From: Filimonas lacunae
GTDB taxonomy: Bacteria > Bacteroidota > Bacteroidia > Chitinophagales > Chitinophagaceae
NCBI RefSeq assembly: GCF_002355595.1
Contig: NZ_AP017422.1
Span: 6,142,823 to 6,206,822, forward strand
DNA: 64,000 bases
Reading direction: 5' to 3'
Shown: positions 35,171 to 44,165 of the stretch, one piece after another
Position numbering within the stretch: position 1 is the first letter of the stretch
Layout: each line of letters starts with the position of its first letter
Translations under genes and position numbers: made by a program
The notes under the pieces: model-generated
The model's database searches: none
Seen by the model: the letters and a program-made list of their open reading frames with translations, nothing else
What the model was told of the DNA's origin: nothing

Positions 35171-36268
35171 TTAATCTTTTTTAGTTACTCGGTCAAAATC
35201 ATCTGAATGTGCAGGTCCTTCAATCAGGCTTAAATCAATCTCAGGCCTGTTTACCTCACTTACACTATGAATGTCCATAAACAAACGTGGCTTACGGCCA
35301 TCCATAACCGCTTCAAATGTTTCTTTCGGCTTCTCTATTCCTACATAATGCCCTTGCGAAATAACAGAATGGCGGCTTATTTCACGTGGACCTTCAATAG
35401 TCCAGTCGCTTGTTTTCTTCTTCTCAAAACGGCACTCGTTGCAAATCCAGTCTTCCACTTCACCCCACTCATCTTTGCGCGCAGTTACACGAAACACCTC
35501 ATCACCTCTATACCACAGGGTAACCTTACCGCTACACTTGCTACAGCTGCAATGTGCATCTACCGGTTTTAAAAACCATACGCGGTTTTTGAAACGGAAG
35601 GTTTTATCGGTCAACGCTCCCACAGGGCATACGTCAATAACGTTTCCTATAAAATCGTTATCCAGGCTCTTCTCAATATAAGTAGCAATCTCGGCATGAT
35701 CTCCCCTGTCCAACACACCATGCGCACGTTTTTCAGTAAGTTGATCCGCAGTAAACACGCAACGGAAACACATAATACAACGTGTCATATGCAATTGAAT
35801 GTACGGTCCCAGATCATGTTTTTTAAACGTGCGACGCTGAAACTCGTAACGGGTACCTACTTTACCATGCTCGTAGCTTAAGTCCTGTAAATGACACTCA
35901 CCGGCCTGATCACAGATAGGACAATCCAGCGGGTGATTCAATAACAAAAATTCAACCACACCTGCACGTGCATCAATCACGCGCTCGCTGGTAATATTCT
36001 TTACCTCCATGCCATCCATAACAGTAGTACGGCAACTGGCCACCAGCTTAGGCATCGGGCGCGGATCTTTTTCACTCCCCTTGCTCACCTCTACCAGGCA
36101 GGTTCGGCATTTACCACCGCTACCCTTCAGCTTGCTGTAAAAACACATAGCCGGCGGAGCCACATCACCTCCTATTTTACGGGCAGCTTCCAGAATACTG
36201 GTTCCTGGAGCCACTTCAATAGTGATGTTGTCTATCGTTACCTTAAACAATGGTTGTTGTTCTGACAT
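35171..36268 (-). CDS. nuoG: NADH-quinone oxidoreductase subunit G, short form
   Basis: 365 residues from the ATG at 36268 (MSEQQPLFKVTIDNI). It has the 2Fe-2S domain (CFYSKLKGSGGKCRTCLVEV), the His-Cys cluster motif HPLDCPICDQAGEC and the 4Fe-4S motif CIMCFRCVF with CPVGALT, followed by a further Cys set (CSCSKC, CNEC) for N4/N7-like binding. The molybdopterin-oxidoreductase-like C-terminal domain of the 900-residue E. coli NuoG is absent. Short NuoG is, to my knowledge, normal in this phylum and should still wire NuoEF to NuoI. It lies 44 bp after nuoF. Confidence 0.94.
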   Translation of the reverse strand: MSEQQPLFKVTIDNITIEVAPGTSILEAARKIGGDVAPPAMCFYSKLKGSGGKCRTCLVEVSKGSEKDPRPMPKLVASCRTTVMDGMEVKNITSERVIDARAGVVEFLLLNHPLDCPICDQAGECHLQDLSYEHGKVGTRYEFQRRTFKKHDLGPYIQLHMTRCIMCFRCVFTADQLTEKRAHGVLDRGDHAEIATYIEKSLDNDFIGNVIDVCPVGALTDKTFRFKNRVWFLKPVDAHCSCSKCSGKVTLWYRGDEVFRVTARKDEWGEVEDWICNECRFEKKKTSDWTIEGPREISRHSVISQGHYVGIEKPKETFEAVMDGRKPRLFMDIHSVSEVNRPEIDLSLIEGPAHSDDFDRVTKKD

Positions 36269-36312
36269 GTTTATCAAACTAAAAGTCAACAATAAAAATT
36301 CATAAAACAGGA

Positions 36313-37665
36313 CTAGGCAATCACCTCACGTTCATCTGCATAATGAGCCAATCCGTAGTTGCGCGTCTGGCTTTCTACCGGATTGTTCACATACCATTCA
36401 AATTCATCACGGAAATGGCGGATGGCAGCAGCTACAGGCCATGCAGCAGCGTCACCCAGCGGGCAAATGGTATTGCCTTCAATTTTGCGCTGAATGTCCC
36501 ACAACAGATCTATATCGCTGATCTTACCTTTTCCTTCCAGTAAACGCTTCAACAGCTTTTCCATCCAGCCGGTACCTTCCCGGCACGGGCTACATTGTCC
36601 GCAGCTTTCGTGACGGTAAAAACGGGCCAGTGTATACGTATTGCGTACTACGCTCTGATCTTCATCCAATACAATAAAACCACCTGAGCCCATCATACTG
36701 CCGGTAGCAAAACCACCATCACTTAAACTTTCATAGTTCATATAACGGGTTTCGCCTTTTGCTGTTTTAAACAGCAGGTTGGCAGGTAAAATAGGCACAG
36801 AAGAACCACCGGGAATACAGGCTTTCAGGCGTTTGCCATTGGCTATACCACCACAGTATTCATCAGAGTAAATAAAGTCTTCTACCGAAATGGTCATATC
36901 TATTTCGTACACCCCTGGCTTGTTAATGTTGCCACAGGCAGAAATCAACTTGGTGCCGGTAGACTTACCTACACCAATTTTAGCATACTCATCGCCTCCC
37001 ATGTTAATGATAGGCACTACAGCAGCTAAAGTTTCTACGTTGTTTACCACCGTTGGTCTTTCCCATACACCTTTAATGGCCGGGAATGGTGGTTTAATAC
37101 GCGGGTTGCCACGCTTGCCTTCCAGGCTTTCAATCAGGGCAGTTTCCTCGCCACAGATATAAGCACCGGCGCCACGTTGCACATATATTTCCAGGTCAAA
37201 GCCCGATCCTAATATATTCTTTCCTAAAAAGCCATTCGCCTTTGCTTCTGCAATAGCATGTTCCAATATATCCGGAATCCAGGCATACTCACCGCGGATG
37301 TAGATATAAGTAGCATTACTGCCCAAAGCAAATGAGCTGATGATCAAACCTTCAATTAACAGGTGAGGTAAGTTTTCCATCAGGTACCTGTCTTTAAAAG
37401 TGCCCGGCTCACTCTCATCCGCATTACAAACCAGGTGACGTGGAACGCCCTCTGGCTTGGCAATAAAACTCCATTTCATGCCAGCAGGGAAACCGGCACC
37501 ACCGCGGCCACGAAGACCACTCTTTTTTACCTCTTCCACCACCGCATCAGGACTCATTGTTTTAAACACCTTCTCCACCCCGCGGTAACCACCTTCGCGG
37601 CGGTATACTTCAAAGGTGCGGATGCCTTCTACATGTGCTTTTTCGAGTAATAGTTTTACGCCCAT
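36313..37665 (-). CDS. nuoF: NADH-quinone oxidoreductase subunit F (FMN, NADH-binding)
   Basis: 450 residues. FMN and NADH binding are shown by GLRGRGGAGFPAGMKWSF, NADESEPGTFKDRYLME and YIYIRGEYAWIPDILEHAI, and by RGAGAYICGEETALIESLEG. The N3 4Fe-4S cluster ligands are in ESCGQCSPCREGT and NTICPLGDAAAWP. NuoF takes hydride from NADH and starts electron flow through the arm. Its presence with NuoE shows a NADH-oxidising enzyme rather than a ferredoxin-type 11-subunit form. It lies 28 bp after nuoE. Confidence 0.97.
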   Translation of the reverse strand: MGVKLLLEKAHVEGIRTFEVYRREGGYRGVEKVFKTMSPDAVVEEVKKSGLRGRGGAGFPAGMKWSFIAKPEGVPRHLVCNADESEPGTFKDRYLMENLPHLLIEGLIISSFALGSNATYIYIRGEYAWIPDILEHAIAEAKANGFLGKNILGSGFDLEIYVQRGAGAYICGEETALIESLEGKRGNPRIKPPFPAIKGVWERPTVVNNVETLAAVVPIINMGGDEYAKIGVGKSTGTKLISACGNINKPGVYEIDMTISVEDFIYSDEYCGGIANGKRLKACIPGGSSVPILPANLLFKTAKGETRYMNYESLSDGGFATGSMMGSGGFIVLDEDQSVVRNTYTLARFYRHESCGQCSPCREGTGWMEKLLKRLLEGKGKISDIDLLWDIQRKIEGNTICPLGDAAAWPVAAAIRHFRDEFEWYVNNPVESQTRNYGLAHYADEREVIA

Positions 37666-37693
37666 ATAATAAAGTCAAAAAGTCTACAATCTG

Positions 37694-38206
37694 TTAATTA
37701 TTCTTGGCAGCATTATTTCTGCACTCTTCTATAATAGCATCTACTTTCTCTTTGGTCAAATGCTCGCGGTAATGTTTACCCAGCTGCATCATCGGAGCAT
37801 ATCCGCAAGCACCCAGGCATTCTACCGTTTTTAAAGTGAACAGGCCATCTGCCGTGGTTTCACCCGACTTAATGCCCAGCTTTTCGGTAATGTAGGCCAC
37901 AATATTATCGGCACCATTGAGCATACAAGGGCCCGTTTGGCATACTTCGAACATATACTTACCAACAGGTTTCAGGTTGTACATGCTGTAGAACGTAGCT
38001 ACCTCATATACTTCAATAGGGTCTATCTGCAATAATTCAGCAACGTAATCCATCACAGGCACATCCAGCCAGCCGCCAAAAGTGTCCTGCGCCAGGTGCA
38101 GTAAAGGCAATAATGCACTCTTCTGCTTCCCTTCCGGATAACGTGCAATGATCTCCTGCACCTTCACCATTTTATCTTCTGAAAACCGTATCATATGTTG
38201 ATTCAT
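37694..38206 (-). CDS. nuoE: NADH-quinone oxidoreductase subunit E (thioredoxin-like [2Fe-2S])
   Basis: 170 residues: a helical start (ALLPLLHLAQDTFGGWLDVP) then a thioredoxin-like ferredoxin with cluster ligands in EVCQTGPCMLNG and VECLGACGYAPMMQL, coordinating N1a beside the FMN of NuoF. The start could also be Met5 (MIRFSEDK). It lies 48 bp after nuoD. Confidence 0.96.
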   Translation of the reverse strand: MNQHMIRFSEDKMVKVQEIIARYPEGKQKSALLPLLHLAQDTFGGWLDVPVMDYVAELLQIDPIEVYEVATFYSMYNLKPVGKYMFEVCQTGPCMLNGADNIVAYITEKLGIKSGETTADGLFTLKTVECLGACGYAPMMQLGKHYREHLTKEKVDAIIEECRNNAAKNN

Positions 38207-38254
38207 TCAAAGTCTACATTCAAATAATTATAAAGAACAAACAGCGCGCTTGTA

Positions 38255-39490
38255 TTAAGCATCCATTTCACCTGCAATCAGGTTAAGGCTACTCATTACC
38301 GCTACTGCATCTGCCAGCATAGAACCTTTCACCAGCTCTTCGTAAGCCTGGTAGTAAATAAAACAAGGTCTTCTGAAATGAAGCCTGTACGGAGAACGGC
38401 CACCATCACTGATCATATAAAAACCTAACTCACCATTAGCCCCTTCCACGGAATGATATACCTCGCCCGCAGGAATAGCCGTTTCACCCATAATGATTTT
38501 AAAGTGCCATATCAGCGCTTCCATTTTGGTGTATACATCTTCTTTCTTAGGCAGGTAATATTCAGGAACATTCGCATGATAAACTTCTGCTTCTTCTCCT
38601 TTAAACTCCTGTATCTTCTGGTAAGCCTGTTTAATAATTTCCAGCGACTCCCACATCTCCTGGTTACGTACCAGCCAGCGGTCATATACATCACCGGTAG
38701 TACCTACAGGGATATTGAAATTAAAATCCTGGTAGCTGCTGTAAGGCGAATGAATACGCACATCATAGTCAACACCCGAAGCACGCAGGTTAGGGCCGGT
38801 AAAGCCGTAGTTCAACGCCCTTTCGGCACTGATAGGCCCGGCACCAATGGTACGGTCCATAAAAATGCGGTTACGCATCAGCAGTGTTTCAAACTCTTTC
38901 AGCGCTTTAGGAAATTCGTGTAAAAACTTCTCCAGCTTCGTCCATACCGTAGCGTTGAAATTTCTTTCAAAGCCACCAATACGGCCAATATTTGTAGTTA
39001 AACGCGAGCCACAGATTTCTTCATATATTTCATAAATCTGCTCGCGGTATTGCATTACGTATAAAAAAACCGACAGAGCGCCGGTATCTACTCCTATTAC
39101 GGAGTTACAGATAATATGGTCAGCTGTTCTGGCCAGCTCCATAATAATCACGCGTAAATAATCAACACGCTTAGGTGTTTGCACTCCCATTAACTTTTCG
39201 CAGGTCATATGCCATCCCATATTATTAATAGGGCTGGAGCAGTAGTTTAACCTGTCTGTTAAAGGAGTGATCTGGTATAATGGTCTTCTTTCCGCCAGTT
39301 TCTCAAAAGCACGGTGAATGTAACCAACAGTTGATTCTGCCGATACAATTCTTTCACCATCCATTTCAAGTATGTTCTGAAATACACCGTGCGTAGCAGG
39401 GTGCGTAGGTCCCAGGTTTAACGTAGTGGTTTGCCTTTCAATAGAACCATCCGGAAGCTTAATATTATGTTGCTGCTCTTGCATAATCAA
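38255..39490 (-). CDS. nuoD: NADH-quinone oxidoreductase subunit D (49 kDa)
   Basis: 411 residues. It begins MIMQEQQHNIKLPDG; the second ATG at 39484 is equally possible. Family segments: LNLGPTHPATHGVFQNILEM, GYIHRAFEKLAE, QITPLTDRLNYCSSPINN and VEGANGELGFYMISDGG, with the His and Tyr of the quinone site in the first and third. NuoD forms the quinone pocket with NuoB and NuoH. It follows nuoC by 15 bp. Confidence 0.96.
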   Translation of the reverse strand: MIMQEQQHNIKLPDGSIERQTTTLNLGPTHPATHGVFQNILEMDGERIVSAESTVGYIHRAFEKLAERRPLYQITPLTDRLNYCSSPINNMGWHMTCEKLMGVQTPKRVDYLRVIIMELARTADHIICNSVIGVDTGALSVFLYVMQYREQIYEIYEEICGSRLTTNIGRIGGFERNFNATVWTKLEKFLHEFPKALKEFETLLMRNRIFMDRTIGAGPISAERALNYGFTGPNLRASGVDYDVRIHSPYSSYQDFNFNIPVGTTGDVYDRWLVRNQEMWESLEIIKQAYQKIQEFKGEEAEVYHANVPEYYLPKKEDVYTKMEALIWHFKIIMGETAIPAGEVYHSVEGANGELGFYMISDGGRSPYRLHFRRPCFIYYQAYEELVKGSMLADAVAVMSSLNLIAGEMDA

Positions 39491-39505
39491 TTAAAATATT
39501 CGCCA

Positions 39506-40024
39506 TTAAAAAATACTGCCGCCACGTCCAAACATCTCATCGTCTTTATCAATCCTTGTTTGGTCTTCCAGCGGAAACTCTTTCCGCATAGGGAAGTAAT
39601 CCATTTCATCCACGTTTAATATACGTTTCAGGTTAGGATGCCCTACAAAGTTGACACCGAAGAAGTCGTAGGTTTCACGCTCCATCCAGTTTGCCGTAGC
39701 ATATAAACTGGTGGCCGTAAACACATCGGGCTGCTCAATAGCGGTAAATACTTTAAAACGGATACGTACGTTATCAACCAGGTTATGCAGATGATAAACC
39801 ACCGCCAGTTCGCGGCCGGGTTGATTAGGATAATGTACTGCAGTTAAATCGGTAAGAAACTGAAAACGCAGCTCTGCATCATCAAACAAAAACTGCATTA
39901 CTTTCAGATTGTTCGTTTTGGCTGTTTCAAACGTTAACATGCCATAGGGTTCTTCAAAACTGTATACCTCCCCTCCGAACTTCTCTTCCAGCCTTTGCCT
40001 GATATAATCGTTGGTTAATTCCAT
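39506..40024 (-). CDS. nuoC: NADH-quinone oxidoreductase subunit C (30 kDa)
   Basis: 172 residues with the conserved signature TANWMERETYDFFGVNFVGH followed by NLKRILNVDEMDYFPMRKEF. NuoC is a structural part of the quinone-reduction module; it is a separate gene here, not fused to nuoD as in E. coli. It starts 89 bp after nuoB ends, the widest gap inside the nuoB-nuoN series. Confidence 0.95.
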   Translation of the reverse strand: MELTNDYIRQRLEEKFGGEVYSFEEPYGMLTFETAKTNNLKVMQFLFDDAELRFQFLTDLTAVHYPNQPGRELAVVYHLHNLVDNVRIRFKVFTAIEQPDVFTATSLYATANWMERETYDFFGVNFVGHPNLKRILNVDEMDYFPMRKEFPLEDQTRIDKDDEMFGRGGSIF

Positions 40025-40113
40025 ACCTGTTGAAATAGCAAAAAGTCAAAAACCAAAAATCAAAAAAAACTATTTTCCAATTCCTGACCTTTCTCTTTTT
40101 AATATTGACTTTT

Positions 40114-40704
40114 TTATTGTATTCCGTAGCTGTTCAATAAAGCCTTGTAATGCTCACTATGTCTTCTGCGCAGGCTTTCATTATGTACAAGATCCTGTAT
40201 TCTTAATACGCCATCTAAGATAGCTTCCGGGCGTGGAGGACAACCTGGTACATACACATCAACAGGTATTACCTGGTCTATGCCTTGTAAAACAGAATAA
40301 GTGTCAAATATACCTCCCGAGCTGGCACAGGCGCCTACAGCCAGCACCCAACGGGGTTCTGCCATCTGAAGATATACCTGTCTTAATATCGGAGCCATTT
40401 TTTTAGAGATAGTACCCATTACCATAATCAGATCGCACTGACGTGGCGTAAAGCCCATTCTTTCAGAACCAAAGCGCGATAAATCGTAATGAGACCCCAT
40501 AGTAGCCATAAACTCAATTCCGCAACAGGACGTTGCGAATGGTAAAGGCCAGATAGAATTTTTGCGGGCTAAACCTACCACCTTTTCTAAGCTGGTAGCA
40601 AAAAAACCTTCCCCTTGCAAGCCTGCCGGCATTTCGGCAATAGCGATATTATTATGAATATCAGCTTCCCTGGGGTGAACATTGAAACGTACCGGACGGG
40701 GCAT
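40114..40704 (-). CDS. nuoB: NADH-quinone oxidoreductase subunit B (cluster N2)
   Basis: 196 residues. The N2 4Fe-4S ligands are the tandem cysteines in PFATSCCGIEFMA, the Cys in VLAVGACASSGGIF and that in YVPGCPPRPEAIL. N2 is the last cluster before quinone. The C-terminus (IQDLVHNESLRRRHSEHYKA) is longer than in some homologues. It is the first gene after the nuoA/nuoB break and has its own strong-looking promoter. Confidence 0.96.
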   Translation of the reverse strand: MPRPVRFNVHPREADIHNNIAIAEMPAGLQGEGFFATSLEKVVGLARKNSIWPLPFATSCCGIEFMATMGSHYDLSRFGSERMGFTPRQCDLIMVMGTISKKMAPILRQVYLQMAEPRWVLAVGACASSGGIFDTYSVLQGIDQVIPVDVYVPGCPPRPEAILDGVLRIQDLVHNESLRRRHSEHYKALLNSYGIQ

Positions 40705-40734
40705 AATCTATCATTTATCACTTAAAAATCACCA

Positions 40735-40762
40735 GTCTGCCTTTCCATCACAAAAGGCAGAC
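40735..40762 (-). promoter_or_regulatory. 10-bp hairpin at the nuoB transcription start
   Basis: GTCTGCCTTT and AAAGGCAGAC pair perfectly round an 8-nt loop. The hairpin begins at the last base of the -7 box on the minus strand, so it would form at the very 5' end of the nuoB mRNA or act as a DNA-level operator over the start site. Confidence 0.5.
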
Positions 40763-40795
40763 AAATTTATGACACACGAGCCAAATTAAACCAAA
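40762..40795 (-). promoter_or_regulatory. nuoB promoter of the Bacteroidota type
   Basis: Minus strand TTTG at 40795-40792, then 22 bp, then TAAATTTG at 40769-40762, a perfect TAnnTTTG -7 element with a -33 element in the accepted spacing. Transcription would start near 40755, about 50 nt before nuoB. Confidence 0.65.
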
Positions 40796-40807
40796 TCGTT
40801 AAAGAAC

Positions 40808-40825
40808 TTTCAAAACATTTTGAAA
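40808..40825. promoter_or_regulatory. 18-bp palindrome upstream of the nuoB promoter
   Basis: TTTCAAAA-CA-TTTTGAAA: perfect 8-bp arms. It lies just upstream of the -33 element, where an activator could sit. Being A/T-rich it could be chance. Confidence 0.35.
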
Positions 40826-40852
40826 AAAATGTAACAACTGCGTTGCAGACAT

Positions 40853-40879
40853 AAAAAAAGCAGGCATAACGCCCGCTTT
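40853..40879 (-). terminator. terminator or attenuator between nuoA and nuoB
   Basis: AAAGCAGGC and GCCCGCTTT pair with one internal A-C mismatch round ATAAC; on the minus strand the stem runs into seven Ts. It lies 31 bp past the nuoA stop, so at least part of nuoA transcription should end here. Confidence 0.65.
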
Positions 40880-40909
40880 CAGCAATATTTGTATAAAACA
40901 CATTTATTC

Positions 40910-41311
40910 TTAATCTTCCCATTTCAAAGCGCCCTTCTTAATAATATAGAAGAAACCTACTGCAAAAAAACCAACAAACATCAATACGCTATAAAAACCA
41001 CTCCATCCCAAGGCTTTAAAATTAACCGCATAAGGATAGAAGAATATCACCTCCACATCAAATAACACAAACAGAATGGCCACCAGAAAATATTTAATAG
41101 CCATTGGCTGACGGGCATCGCCATGACTTTCAATACCACTGGCAAAGTTTTCCAGCTTGTCGCCCGTTTTGCGCTTAGGCCCAAGCAAGTGCGTCACTAT
41201 CATCATAGTAGCCACAAAGCCAATAGCAAAAAGCAACTGAAGTGCAATAGGGAAATAGTTGGCTGCTGAATTTACATCACCGGCAGCAAGTAAAACGTTC
41301 AGTAATGGCAT
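40910..41311 (-). CDS. nuoA: NADH-quinone oxidoreductase subunit A
   Basis: 133 residues with three membrane helices. Family segments: KRKTGDKLENFASGIESHGD, PMAIKYFLVAILFVLFDVEV and FFYPYAVNF. The Asp/Glu pair in FDVEVIFF and the loop with FASGIE near the quinone site are conserved. The gene is separated from nuoB by 205 bp with a terminator-like hairpin and a new promoter, so its level could be set apart from the other subunits. Confidence 0.96.
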   Translation of the reverse strand: MPLLNVLLAAGDVNSAANYFPIALQLLFAIGFVATMMIVTHLLGPKRKTGDKLENFASGIESHGDARQPMAIKYFLVAILFVLFDVEVIFFYPYAVNFKALGWSGFYSVLMFVGFFAVGFFYIIKKGALKWED

Positions 41312-41333
41312 AAGGAATATTTTCTGATATAGA

Positions 41334-41341
41334 CAAAAGTA
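41334..41341 (-). promoter_or_regulatory. -7 box of the nuoA promoter
   Basis: Minus strand TACTTTTG, a perfect TAnnTTTG match, 22 bp before the nuoA ATG. Its first base is shared with the end of the upstream TPR gene's terminator. No clear -33 element. Confidence 0.5.
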
Positions 41342-41373
41342 AAAAACTCCGCTTGATATAAGCGGAGTTTTTT
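41341..41373 (-). terminator. intrinsic terminator after the TPR gene
   Basis: AAAAAACTCCGCTT and AAGCGGAGTTTTTT form a perfect 14-bp stem with loop GATAT; Ts end the minus strand. It lies 21 bp past the stop. Confidence 0.9.
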
Positions 41374-41394
41374 ATAAATTCCATTCAACAGGTT

Positions 41395-43161
41395 TTATTT
41401 GCCGGAGCCATTGCTTTTGGCAGGAGCACCACTGTTGCTTTTTTCAAACTTATCCAGTGCAGCCTGTAACTGAGTTTTAGTTTTAGCAGCAAACTGGTTT
41501 TCTTCAGAAGCAGCATCAGGATATAAAGCTATCATCTGACTGGCTACTTCAATAGCTTTCTTATAGCCATCTACTTTAGACATTTCTTTTACATACTGAG
41601 TATAGTAAATCAGCAGGTAATAGTCGTTGCTGAAGATGGTTTTCTTGTAAGCATTTACATCTTTAGACAGGAAAGTGTTGTACTGCTCGATAGGAGCTAC
41701 AGCGAAACCATGAGTAGAATCTCTGTCGGCTTTTTTAGCAGTTAACACACGGAAAGAGTATCCCTGTGGCTTATCAGGATAGGCAGTGATGTATGCATTA
41801 GCAATAGAATCAGCTGTTGGGAAGAAAGAATACACAACGTTGGTATCAGTTGCACTAACAATAGCGTCAGATGCAGCTTTGGTAACTTTGTAATACTCCG
41901 CTTCAGATGGTGTACCACCTTTTAAAGCTAAAGCCTTCAACAACCATTTCACCTGGCTCTGATATTTTTGTGCGCTGGCAAATAAAGTAGCAGCGTTATT
42001 AGCGTAGTTAACCCTGTTAGCTGTAACAGTATCTTTATCTAAAGCCTTCTGAATATAAGATGCAGTAGCATCTTCGTTACCTGGGAATTTAGTAGAGATT
42101 TTAGCAGCCAGCATGTATTGTTCTGCAGTGATTTTTTCCGCAGATGCAATGCTCAGGTATTTTTCTACAGCAGTTTTTGCAGCTATAGAATCACCTAACC
42201 TGTCGTAATCGTAAGCATACAGAATCTGGATACCCGGGAAGTCTTTACACTCACCTGCTTCCATAGCTTTACCTTTATCCAGAGACTCCTGGTATTTACC
42301 AGCACGGAACAGGTAATCAGCTACGTAGAAATCAGTGCTACAATCTTTATCGGCATACTGAACATATTTGTCCAAAAATTCCTTCGCGGCGTTTACATCT
42401 TTCTCTTTGTAATACTCGAAGTAAGCATAATAAACAGGAGCATAAGTGATATCAGCAGCAATAGCTTTACCATACCAGTCGTTCATCGCTTCCAGGTTGT
42501 TCTGGCTTTGATAAATTAAACCAATACGATAGTAACCTGCAGCATACTGAGGGTTGCGTACAGTAGCTTCTCTGTAAGCTTCTACCGCTTCACCACCTCT
42601 GTCGCCACCTAACTTCAGATAACATTTACCTAAGCTGATATAAGGTTCAGTAGCTGTTTTATCCAACTCTACCGCTTGTTTCAGCTTGTCAATGCCATAC
42701 TGAGGATCACCCACTTTGCTACCACCATCTGCGTTAGCACGGCCAATAGCTGCCAGGATACCTACGTCAGGATTGCCTTTGTTTTTACCTTTAGTAGCAG
42801 TAGTAGCAGTTATAGCCTGCTCAAATTTCTGCTTTACAGTATTGATGTCGGCATTTTCCAGTGCTTCCACATGGCCCATACCCACCCAAATCCATGGATC
42901 GTTAATACCATCAGTTAACGCCTTTTGATACAATGCTTTTGCAGCAGGTATCTCGTCATTATCCAGGAAAGCCTGACCTAACCAGTAAATAGCATAAGCA
43001 TCTTTAGGCTTATCATTTACTACCTTTTGTAAAGCATCCTTTGCACTCTTTGTCTTCTGATAGTACAGGAACTTGATGCCGTCTTCTACCGACTGAGCCA
43101 TCAGCATGGCAGAGGTAAAAGTAACCGCCAACAAGGTTAAAACTGTCTTCTTCATGATCAT
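41395..43161 (-). CDS. periplasmic tetratricopeptide repeat protein
   Basis: 588 residues. A signal peptide (MIMKKTVLTLLAVTFTSAMLMAQ) precedes TPR-like helical pairs along nearly the whole chain, e.g. AYAIYWLGQAFLDNDEIPAA, YISLGKCYLKLGGDRGGEA and YAAGYYRIGLIYQSQNNLEA. No enzymatic motif is visible. It is the last of three minus-strand genes (small membrane protein, PstS-like lipoprotein, TPR protein). In my recollection this trio commonly stands next to exbB/exbD/tonB in Bacteroidota, suggesting a role in TonB-linked envelope transport. The start may be the second ATG (43155). Confidence 0.85.
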   Translation of the reverse strand: MIMKKTVLTLLAVTFTSAMLMAQSVEDGIKFLYYQKTKSAKDALQKVVNDKPKDAYAIYWLGQAFLDNDEIPAAKALYQKALTDGINDPWIWVGMGHVEALENADINTVKQKFEQAITATTATKGKNKGNPDVGILAAIGRANADGGSKVGDPQYGIDKLKQAVELDKTATEPYISLGKCYLKLGGDRGGEAVEAYREATVRNPQYAAGYYRIGLIYQSQNNLEAMNDWYGKAIAADITYAPVYYAYFEYYKEKDVNAAKEFLDKYVQYADKDCSTDFYVADYLFRAGKYQESLDKGKAMEAGECKDFPGIQILYAYDYDRLGDSIAAKTAVEKYLSIASAEKITAEQYMLAAKISTKFPGNEDATASYIQKALDKDTVTANRVNYANNAATLFASAQKYQSQVKWLLKALALKGGTPSEAEYYKVTKAASDAIVSATDTNVVYSFFPTADSIANAYITAYPDKPQGYSFRVLTAKKADRDSTHGFAVAPIEQYNTFLSKDVNAYKKTIFSNDYYLLIYYTQYVKEMSKVDGYKKAIEVASQMIALYPDAASEENQFAAKTKTQLQAALDKFEKSNSGAPAKSNGSGK

Positions 43162-43216
43162 CGGTTTATACAGTTGTTTAAATCGGTAAAATTGCTTTAT
43201 TATATACTATTTGATT

Positions 43217-44164
43217 TTAGTCATCGGATAAATCGCCCTTGCGAATACCAAAATACATTTTCGCAGGTACTAATAACGAACGACGAAAAATTAGCTGACC
43301 TCTTTCCAGACTCATAAAATTCATAAAGCCGGTACCTAAGCCGGTTGAATTCTCTTTCAGAATATAAAACAAAGGTCGTACCAAGGGGTACTGATCACTG
43401 GTCAGAGTTGCTTGTGAAGGTTTTGCGAATATATCCTTTTCGCAGTTCCGGCACTCAACCATGGCCAATTTAATTTTATTATTATAGGCCACTTGTGCAG
43501 GATCTTGCTGGTTTCCTATCCAGCTAGAGCCTACAAACCCGATCGCATTTTTATTAGAAGCCACAAAATCCAGCACGGCTTTGCTGTCTGCTGCGGCTGT
43601 TACATTCTTTCCAAAAGTGGTGCCATGTAACACACTATCCATTAAATATCTTACAGTACTTGTTGCATTCTTACCATCGAGTACCACCTGTTTGTCAGGT
43701 TGTTCCCCATTCAGCAACGAAAGCAGTTGCTTCCGGGTAAACATGCTATCTTTCCCTTCTTTGTTAATTACTATATCTACAGCATCAAAAGCCAGTACGT
43801 CTGACTTAGGCTGATACTCCAGTTGTTGTTTATAGTAAGCAATTTCCTGTTGGGTAAGATCGCGCGCTACAATAATCATCCTTGTACTATCCTTCTGCAG
43901 ATCTCTGAAACATTCTGCTTCTGGCTTATACTCTACCAGTATGCGCGCATTCGGAAAGGAAGATTCATATACTTTAACCTGCTCATCAATTACGGGCTTA
44001 AAACTTTCATCCACACTCACATGTATCACTCCCTCTTTCGGCGAATCCCATTTTTGGGGAAGGGCTTTTTTATTACCACTTCCACCGCAGGACAGCTGCA
44101 TCATAATAATGCCTGGTAACAATATACCTGCTGCAATCCGGCACAGTTTATTATATATTGTCAT
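43217..44164 (-). CDS. PstS-like substrate-binding lipoprotein
   Basis: 315 residues. The lipoprotein signal ends at Cys26 (IIMMQLSC). The rest has the periplasmic-binding-protein-like layout of the PstS family: GVIHVSVDESFKPVIDEQVK, MIIVARDLTQQEIAYYKQQ, DAVDIVINKEG, FTRKQLLSLLNGEQPD and NAIGFVGSSWIGNQQDP. There is no phosphate permease or ATPase nearby, so phosphate import is unlikely. It is flanked by a small membrane protein (1 bp upstream) and the TPR gene. Ligand unknown. Confidence 0.85.
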   Translation of the reverse strand: MTIYNKLCRIAAGILLPGIIMMQLSCGGSGNKKALPQKWDSPKEGVIHVSVDESFKPVIDEQVKVYESSFPNARILVEYKPEAECFRDLQKDSTRMIIVARDLTQQEIAYYKQQLEYQPKSDVLAFDAVDIVINKEGKDSMFTRKQLLSLLNGEQPDKQVVLDGKNATSTVRYLMDSVLHGTTFGKNVTAAADSKAVLDFVASNKNAIGFVGSSWIGNQQDPAQVAYNNKIKLAMVECRNCEKDIFAKPSQATLTSDQYPLVRPLFYILKENSTGLGTGFMNFMSLERGQLIFRRSLLVPAKMYFGIRKGDLSDD

Positions 44165-44165
44165 A

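Noticed and set aside
35171-36268. Short NuoG read as a truncated gene
   Set aside because: All N-terminal cluster motifs are present, the reading frame ends cleanly 10 bp before nuoH, and short NuoG is usual in this phylum to my knowledge.
43217-44164. Phosphate ABC transporter binding protein PstS
   Set aside because: The fold fits, but there is no pstCAB nearby and the neighbours are a small membrane protein and a TPR protein, so phosphate import is not supported.
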